Below are positions 12,237 through 17,677 of a DNA stretch of 17,677 nucleotides, piece by piece. Every line of letters begins with the position of its first letter. Positions within the stretch are counted from its first letter, which is position 1. Under the pieces are notes generated by a model that was given only the letters and a program-made list of their open reading frames with translations, was not told the origin of the DNA and made no database searches. The stretch spans positions 1 to 17,677 of the forward strand of contig JAUEDM010000021.1 of NCBI GenBank assembly GCA_033439685.1, given 5' to 3'. The stretch is from Apodospora peruviana. Lineage: Eukaryota > Ascomycota > Sordariomycetes > Sordariales > Lasiosphaeriaceae. A program made the translations under genes and the position numbers.

Positions 12237-12255
12237 GGGGGGGGGGGGGGGGGGG
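12237..12255 (+). repeat. G19 homopolymer
   Basis: Nineteen consecutive G bases follow GGGGCC, giving a G-rich stretch at 12230-12255. It may form a G-quadruplex, or its length may be a sequencing estimate. It is the second long G run in the window. Confidence 0.9.
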
Positions 12256-12721
12256 TGCTGCTTGGTGAGCTTGTGAGGTGCTGTTGTGGTTGAGGGGCTC
12301 AGGGGTTGAGGCGGTGCTTCCCAGCCCTTACAAGGGAAGGAGGCCTCGCATTAACAACAATAATCAGTTGAAGACAAGGAAACGAGAGTCTAACACCACG
12401 CAGAGTTGCATGCATTCCCAGCCTCATCACGAAAAGCTCCAAAATTGACATCTTTCGGGCGTCTATACCTAAGGTACTGTGTGCAACAGGAAGGCGATGC
12501 ATGCAAGGTAACATCATCATGGTGTCTCCATCCATGGCGCTGTAGTACAAGGGACCGTTGGCGTCGGTGGACCATCCCGATCTCTCCAAACCCACCGTCA
12601 ACGAGAACGATGGATCAGCTCTTGTCTTGATTCGGCACCACCATGGGCTTCGCTCCGCTGTTTCGATTGCTTCCCATCCTCCGTCTGTCTCGGTCGCAGT
12701 TCCGCCATCATACCATGGTCC

Positions 12722-12733
12722 CGGTGCTCACCG
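12722..12733. promoter_or_regulatory. CGG-N6-CCG inverted repeat, candidate Zn2Cys6 site
   Basis: CGGTGCTCACCG is an inverted repeat with CGG/CCG ends and a 6-nt spacer, followed by AA. CGG-N6-CCG spacing is the one known for Ppr1/UaY-type Zn2Cys6 dimers. It lies about 290 bp upstream of the permease ATG and 18 bp before an AGATAAG site (12752-12758). Assignment to the adjacent regulator is inference. Confidence 0.42.
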
Positions 12734-12751
12734 AACTGACATGAGTCTGTG

Positions 12752-12758
12752 AGATAAG
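12752..12758 (+). promoter_or_regulatory. GATA-factor site AGATAAG
   Basis: AGATAAG matches the HGATAR consensus of AreA/Nit2-type nitrogen regulators. A second TGATAA lies at 12780-12785 and another TGATAAG at 12218-12224. Closeness to the CGG-N6-CCG site suggests joint nitrogen and pathway control of the permease. Confidence 0.38.
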
Positions 12759-13026
12759 CGACGAAGATCGGCATCGTCATGATAATCGCTCATCCACACT
12801 CTTACATTGGCTCCATTCCCGGCGCAACGTCATCATGGCACTTGGAAGAACTTATAAGAGTAACAAATCGCCTTCCAAACTACAAGATGGGCATCAATTG
12901 TTTTCAGCAACATCACAGAATGTTCGCGAGGACTGCAACAGTCTCAGATCCAAAAGAGCCGCAAAGTGACCAAGAAATTTGTTAAAGTCGGATACCTGCC
13001 AACATCACAAGCCGAATCCTGCCATC

Positions 13027-14711
13027 ATGGGCGTCCCAAGTCCAGCCAGTGCCCTCCTCGAGGAGAATGGCAACAAGGCCAGAAATGAGAAGAACAACGG
13101 CCACACATCAGGATCTGATGTGGATGCTGCATCTGTCCAGCCAGCAGCTATCGAAACCCTCGACCCAGCAGCCGAACACCGACTGCTCATGAAACTCGAC
13201 GCCGTCTTTGTGCCAATCATCATGCTCGTCTACCTCTCCTGTTTCCTCGACCGCAGCAACATCGGCAACGCCAAAATTGCCGGCATGCCCGAGGATATTG
13301 GCGCCTCGCCGGCCGAGTTCTCAACTGCCGTGTCCATCTTCTACGCCACATACGTCGCCTTCGAAGCCCCCTGGGCCATTCTCCTCAAGAAGCTCACACC
13401 ACGGTACCTTCTGACCGGACTGTGTGTCGTATGGTCTCTGACGACCATCTTCACCGGCTTCGTGACCAGCATCGGCGGTCTGTATGCCGCACGTCTGGTG
13501 CTGGGAGCATGCGAAGGCGGCTTGTTTCCCGGGCTGAACTTGTATCTGACCATGGTGTACAAGCGCGAGGAGCAGGCGAGACGGGTTTCGTACCTGTTTG
13601 TGTGCACTGCGCTGTCCGGTGCGTTTGGCGGGCTTCTTGCCTATGTCATCTTGAAGATGGACGGCCTTGCTGGGCTGCAGGGCTGGAAGTGGATCTATAT
13701 CATGTAAGTTCAGTTTCTCGATGACAAGAGCAGAGAAGTCAAAGACTAACAAGCCCGATGTGTCAGTGAGGGAATCTTTAGTGTTCTCATTGGATTCGTC
13801 ATCTGGTTCGGCCTTCCTAATGATCCAACAAACGCCTACTTTCTGAACGATGAAGAGAAACGGATGATGCGCGTCCGTGCAGCTCAGCGGGCGCAGTATA
13901 TGGGAAGCGAGGAGTTCAGCTGGGAAGAAATCAGAATCGAGCTGAAGGATCCCAAGATGTGGATCAGGTATGTCCTCTCCTCGGCACACACTGATAAGAG
14001 TGATCAGCACTGACGATGCGAGTCCAATGCAGCGGCGGCATCCAGTTCTGTCAAGATATCCTGCTCTACGGATTCAGCACCTTCCTCCCATCCATCATCC
14101 GGTCCATGGGATACGACAGCCTCGAATCCCAGTATCTCACTATTCCGGTATACGTGCTCGGTGGACTTTGCTTTCTCCTCGTCGCTTATGTCTCGGACCG
14201 TCTGTGTATCCGTGGGCCCTTTGTTGCCTTGGCCAACATCTTCGGCATCATTGGTTACATCCTGATTTTGTGCCCAACCAGCAACCAAGTCAAGTTCTTT
14301 GGGACGTTTCTTTGTGCCATTGCCGTCTACAACGGCCCGGGACTGAACCTGACCTGGCTGAATGTCAACGTTGCACCGCACTACCGCCGAGCCGCTGCCA
14401 TCGGGTTCCAGCAGACCATCGGTAACACGGCGGGGATTGTGGCCGGTCAGATATATCGAACGTCCCCCTACGTTCTTGGCAACGCGTTCTCTGTTGGTGC
14501 CTTGTGTCTGGCCCAGCTGTTGATTGCTGCCAAGTGGTTGTACATCCGGAGTTTGAATGAGAAGAAGAGGAAGATTGAGAGTGGGAGATGTCAGACGATA
14601 GAAGTGTCAAGACTGGTGATCGCGCTTTGGATTTCAAGTATCATTTATAAGAAAGACCATCACCCATCCGTCCCTGACTATAACCAATTGGTAGTTAGGC
14701 AACATATTTGA
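13027..14711 (+). CDS. MFS permease, Dal5/Tna1 (anion:cation symporter) family, C-terminal frameshift
   Basis: Exons are 13027-13703, 13767-13967 and 14033-14711; as read, 518 residues. The ATG at 13027 (ATC-ATG-G) is the first in-frame methionine. Introns start GTAAGT and GTATGT and splice to a continuous 12-helix-type transporter: LDRSNIGNAK at 74-83 (the hallmark of this family), a cytoplasmic RYLLTG region, RLVLGACEGG at about 156-165, the central loop near 230-285, and NLTWLNVNVAPHYRR in the second half. The family imports allantoate, nicotinate, vitamins, ureido acids and similar anions across the plasma membrane. The frame breaks at GGG 14583-14585: one extra G would continue as a tail ending GDRALDFKYHL with a stop at 14648-14650, the usual end for this family (498 residues). 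As read, 41 unrelated residues follow instead. This is either a sequencing error or a real recent C-terminal mutation. The substrate is unknown. Confidence 0.87.
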
Positions 14712-15283
14712 TTCCACTTGCTCTGGGAGCAGTGACAGCGGACAAGGATCGCACACCAGCCTAATAAAAGCAATTGCTAACCACATTGATGTCTTGGGAG
14801 AGGTGGTTTACCAGTGGACAGTCCAAATTACTAGGATTCTACTGGAATCAATATGATGATGAAAGGCGGGATGGGATACCATAGCTCTGACGGCGTTTAT
14901 ATTGCTAATATGATGCTCATGACCGATGGCGGACTGCAGGATCTGAAGTGGTCTTGTTACTCAATGATATCACTTGTTCTCCGCGACTTCTCGTGCCAAC
15001 CATGCGTTAGTCTCACTCATGATATTGTCACTTGTTAAGTACCTTGGGTACATCTGATCAGTGGAGAAAAGCGTTCGAGGCACAAACAGAGGGCATTGGA
15101 AAGCTGCCTTTGACTGACAGCGCTGAGATCTACCGGTACAATATCTCTCTGGATAAATCCCCTTCACCAAAGAACTTGTCGAGGTGCTTCAGCGAGGCAT
15201 CAGAGGGAAATGAATAAGTTAATGGAGTACAAGTTACAACCCATCAGCCTTGATGAGCACACCGGAAGATCTGTGGACCAAAT
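14651..15283. other. Convergent intergenic region
   Basis: This lies between the permease (expected stop at 14650) and the hydro-lyase 3' end. It holds a short imperfect direct repeat (TGATATCACTTGTT at 14965-14978; TGATATTGTCACTTGTT at 15020-15036). No gene is supported. Confidence 0.5.
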
Positions 15284-16213
15284 TTACTCATCAGCACCCT
15301 CACTGGCGTCAACAGGGCCGCCAAACACCTCTTGCTCTTGCACATCAAGCACAATCATGTGCCCAGGGGCATGCCCCATCACAGTGCCCTTTAGCTCGGC
15401 CCGCATGACAGCCTCTTGGGGGGTAACACCGCACCCCCAGAAGACAGGAACAAACCCCTCGTCAGCGCCTTGCCGGTATACCTGCTTTCCATCCAAACAG
15501 CGCGGCCCCTCGCCCCATTCAGGACATCCAATATCCTCGATACCCAAGCTAGCAGCAGCCTCCCACCCCCACGCAATCGGCTCGCCGTGTGTAGCCACAA
15601 ACCGACGCGTGATCTCGCGCACCTTGTCAACGTCCTCCAACTGGTACGGCCTCATGCTGACGACATATGTCCCGCCGGTGAACACGCCAGCGGGACAAAG
15701 CGCAATGTTGGTGCGGTACATTGGCACGTTGCGGTCCTGCACAACATGACGGCAAGGCAAGCCGGCCTCGGCAAGGGCTGCTTCAAAGCTGTAGCTGCAT
15801 CCGATCAAGAACCCGACGTGGTCGCCGTCTTGCCACTCGTCTACGATGTCTGTTCTTTCGCCGACAAGCAGCTTCCCGTCGCGGTAGACACGGTATTGGG
15901 GCGCGTCGTGGCGGAGGTCGATGTCGGATGCTGCGACCAGCAAGGGATGCGCGTCGGAACCGGAACGGCGGATATAGGACTTGAGTTCGTCGAAAGCGCC
16001 GGGGTGCGACGACTCTGCCAGCAATGGGCACGGGACGGGATTGCGGGCGCAGAGGAGGCGGAAGTCGGCTGCGTAGCGCTGGGGCAGGACAATCAGGTTT
16101 GCTTGGAGGTAGGACGGCGCGAGGCCGGAGGTTGGGCCGGTCAGCGCATTAGAGCGCGCTGCGAGTCGGACGGCGTGTCCAGTGCTGAGGAGATGGTTGG
16201 TCAGACTGCCCAT
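15284..16213 (-). CDS. Putative hydro-lyase, DUF1445 / D-glutamate cyclase family
   Basis: This single-exon gene encodes 309 residues, with the ATG at 16213 and TAA at 15286-15284. The whole length matches the bacterial YcsI/DUF1445 family and the N-terminal enzyme part of animal DGLUCY. Conserved blocks are GPTSGLAPSYLQANLIVLP (26-44), PCPLL (61-65), YRVYRDG (107-113), GCSYSFEAAL (138-147), NVPMYRTNI (162-170), FWGCGVTPQ (258-266) and HAPGHM (281-286). No part is missing and no frameshift is seen. The animal homologue converts D-glutamate to 5-oxo-D-proline; most microbial members have no proven substrate. No mitochondrial transit peptide is evident, because the conserved domain begins within 15 residues of the start, so the protein is probably cytosolic. 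It follows the permease tail-to-tail, which suggests that it metabolises an imported acid. Confidence 0.9.
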   Translation of the reverse strand: MGSLTNHLLSTGHAVRLAARSNALTGPTSGLAPSYLQANLIVLPQRYAADFRLLCARNPVPCPLLAESSHPGAFDELKSYIRRSGSDAHPLLVAASDIDLRHDAPQYRVYRDGKLLVGERTDIVDEWQDGDHVGFLIGCSYSFEAALAEAGLPCRHVVQDRNVPMYRTNIALCPAGVFTGGTYVVSMRPYQLEDVDKVREITRRFVATHGEPIAWGWEAAASLGIEDIGCPEWGEGPRCLDGKQVYRQGADEGFVPVFWGCGVTPQEAVMRAELKGTVMGHAPGHMIVLDVQEQEVFGGPVDASEGADE

Positions 16214-17022
16214 TGTCAATTCGGATCACTGTGGCTCAGTCTGCTGTTAATGGAGATTTGAGGGGTTGGAGTTGTTGTCGACCGCGCTCCTGCCATCTCT
16301 CGTGGTTCGGAGGCCAATTCATATTGAAGCTGATCAAGTCGGATGCCTCGCACTGCGCCATTGTCCAGACGAGGCTCTGAGGCTGTCAACAACTTCCAAC
16401 GTCGGTCGGGAGGCGATGCACGATGGCTGCAGTGGTGTGGACTCGGCCAGAAGCGGTTTGGTGCGGGACTGCGGGATCACCATGATAGGGCGATAAGGAC
16501 GGGGCGGTGCTTGGCGTCGGGGACCCACAGCCGACCCGAAGCGTTTTAGCCCCGGGCTCGGAGTCCGAAGACGCGGACCGCAACCCCGCAGTGGATCATC
16601 AGGACGCTGTCAACCGGTCAATGTCCATATAGCCTTTCGTACCGTACAGATGACACGTGTAGGGTACAGGTTGTATGAATTGTATGCAATAGAACCTTGT
16701 GCAACCTGCGGACCACAAGCAGGTGAATCCCTCAGGATCATCGAAACAGAAATGTGAACGCTTTGGAACCAGCCAGGGTAACCCGTAGACTCCCCAGTAA
16801 GGCTGATTGTAGCCCTCGGATCCTTCGTTAACGTGCGTTGCTGGCCCTGTCACTGGTGCCAAGCCATTCGTGCCGCGCTGACAGCTTTGATGCCGGGCAG
16901 GGAGGGGTACAGTTCCAGTCGCGACCAACCCATAAACCCGTCCAAAAATTCCATGTTGGAACTCTGTTGACACCTTTGCTTCTCACACTCTTCAGATTCA
17001 CGAAAAAGAATCTCACTCAAAA
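16214..17022. promoter_or_regulatory. Divergent intergenic region upstream of hydro-lyase and DUF829 gene
   Basis: About 0.8 kb should carry both promoters. Visible sites are TCGGA-G-TCCGA at 16558-16568 (CGG-N3-CCG inverted repeat), CGATAAG near 16490 and ACACGTGT at 16653-16660 (E-box palindrome). Open frames here show no recognisable protein. Confidence 0.5.
16653..16660. promoter_or_regulatory. CACGTG E-box palindrome
   Basis: ACACGTGT is a perfect 8-bp palindrome with the bHLH/bZIP core CACGTG, about 360 bp upstream of the DUF829 start and 440 bp upstream of the hydro-lyase start. A role is inferred only from the motif. Confidence 0.3.
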
Positions 17023-17677
17023 ATGGCTTCCAACGCGCCCGCGTCCGAGGCAGGTAAAAATGGTCCCCTCTCCTTCATGACCAAGCTATCGCCCTGCGTG
17101 TACATCTACCGCCCCTCCAACACCGGCGATAGGTCCGTCTCCACCCCCGCCGCCGAATCCGTCGTATCCGCTCGCACCACCCCCCACCAAGCGACGACGA
17201 CGCCCAAATTCATCCTCCTCGCAACCTGGATGGGCGCGCGCGACCCACACATCGCCAAATACGTTCTGCCCTACCAAGCTCTCTTTCCGTCAGCGCAGAT
17301 TTGCTCATCCGCTCCGAGCTGCGCCACTTTGCTCCCTTGATGCGCGGCCGAACCGCCGCATCCGATATCTCTCCCGCCGTTCCGGTCTTGCGGTCCTTCG
17401 TCAATGAGATACCGTCTGGCGAAAACGGGCGGCCCGAAATGTTGGTTCATATATGGTCCAATGGTGGCTCCTCGTCCCTTTCTCTGCTGCATAAACTGTT
17501 ACTCTCAAAATATCCGGATCTCGAGTTTCCGAGGCACACGATCGTCTTTGACTCATGTCCGGGCCAGTTTTCGTATTGGCCCGGGTACAAGGTCGCTATG
17601 ACAGGGATCCCGCCCTGGAGATGGTTGCGATTTATTGTGTCGCCGTTTATACATGCGCTTACTGCGTGGACGTGGGT
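17023..17677 (+). CDS. DUF829 (TMEM53/PaxU-like) alpha/beta hydrolase, 3'-partial, frameshifted
   Basis: The ATG at 17023 (context AAA-ATG-GC) starts a protein with a poorly conserved 60-residue N-terminus, then KFILLATWMGARDPHIAKY, the family's first strand and loop, and YQALFPSAQI. At TTT 17300-17302 the frame is lost and that frame stops at 17338-17340. One more T would continue LLIRSELRHFAP, VHIWSNGGSSSL (nucleophile-elbow-like Ser-Asn-Gly-Gly region) and HTIVFDSCPG to the window end without a stop. Conservation is continuous over the break, so an intron there is unlikely; a 1-nt deletion, real or technical, is the simplest reading. Members include PaxU of indole-diterpene clusters and animal TMEM53; biochemical roles are mostly unknown. 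The C-terminus lies outside the window. Confidence 0.8.

Larger units (their letters stand above)
11605..13026. promoter_or_regulatory. Divergent promoter region between regulator and permease
   Basis: This 1.42-kb region separates two divergent genes and should hold both promoters. It contains several GATA-type sites (11834-11843, 12218-12224, 12752-12758, 12780-12785), a CGG-N6-CCG repeat (12722-12733) and a G19 run (12237-12255). Short open frames here show no recognisable protein. Confidence 0.6.

Noticed and set aside
12299..12601. 100-codon open frame in the regulator/permease promoter
   Set aside because: No homology that I recognise and ordinary composition; treated as chance.
14965..15036. 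Pair of TGATAT...CACTTGTT repeats
   Set aside because: Only two short imperfect copies; noted within the intergenic entry but too weak for a mobile-element or CRISPR call.
15416..16261. 281-codon open frame antisense to the hydro-lyase
   Set aside because: The minus strand carries the complete conserved DUF1445 protein; the plus frame has no recognisable domain.

Overview
The window reads as nuclear DNA of a filamentous ascomycete, probably a Pezizomycotina/Sordariomycete-type genome. The genes are compact and are interrupted by short GT-AG introns of 58-153 nt, several with CTRAY-like branch points. The protein families are also fungal: FAS1/GPI surface protein, WSC-domain protein, Zn2Cys6 regulator, Dal5/Tna1-type MFS permease, and a DUF829/PaxU-like hydrolase. 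I cannot name the species.

Layout, left to right: the 3' end of a secreted fasciclin (FAS1) protein with a GPI-type tail (+, 2-890); a decayed Ser/Thr-type protein kinase gene (-, 974-2380) split by a 305-nt pure G tract; an unrecognised seven-helix membrane protein (+, 3059-4604); a 1-kb gap carrying a palindromic Myb-like cluster; a secreted triple-WSC protein with a long Ser/Thr linker, acidic patches and a C-terminal beta-sandwich-like module (+, 5644-8237); a gap with a degenerate inverted repeat; a Zn2Cys6 transcription factor (-, 9067-11604); a 1.4-kb divergent promoter region; a Dal5/Tna1-family MFS transporter (+, 13027-14711); a DUF1445 / D-glutamate-cyclase-family putative hydro-lyase (-, 15284-16213); and the 5' part of a DUF829 alpha/beta hydrolase (+, 17023 to the window end).

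The most coherent functional unit is regulator - permease - hydro-lyase (9067-16213). It looks like a small catabolic cluster for an organic-acid or nitrogenous compound. The promoter shared by the regulator and the permease holds GATA-type (nitrogen) sites and a CGG-N6-CCG inverted repeat of the kind bound by Zn2Cys6 dimers. The substrate is not determined by the sequence.

The second theme is sequence integrity. Three of eight genes carry reading-frame breaks. Four of these breaks look like the loss of one base from a run of four identical bases (two in the kinase, one in the MFS gene, one in the DUF829 gene). With the 305-nt poly-G tract, this raises the question of homopolymer sequencing or assembly error against real decay. 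The kinase has additional non-homopolymer lesions and probably is a real pseudogene. The MFS and DUF829 breaks could be errors in otherwise intact genes.
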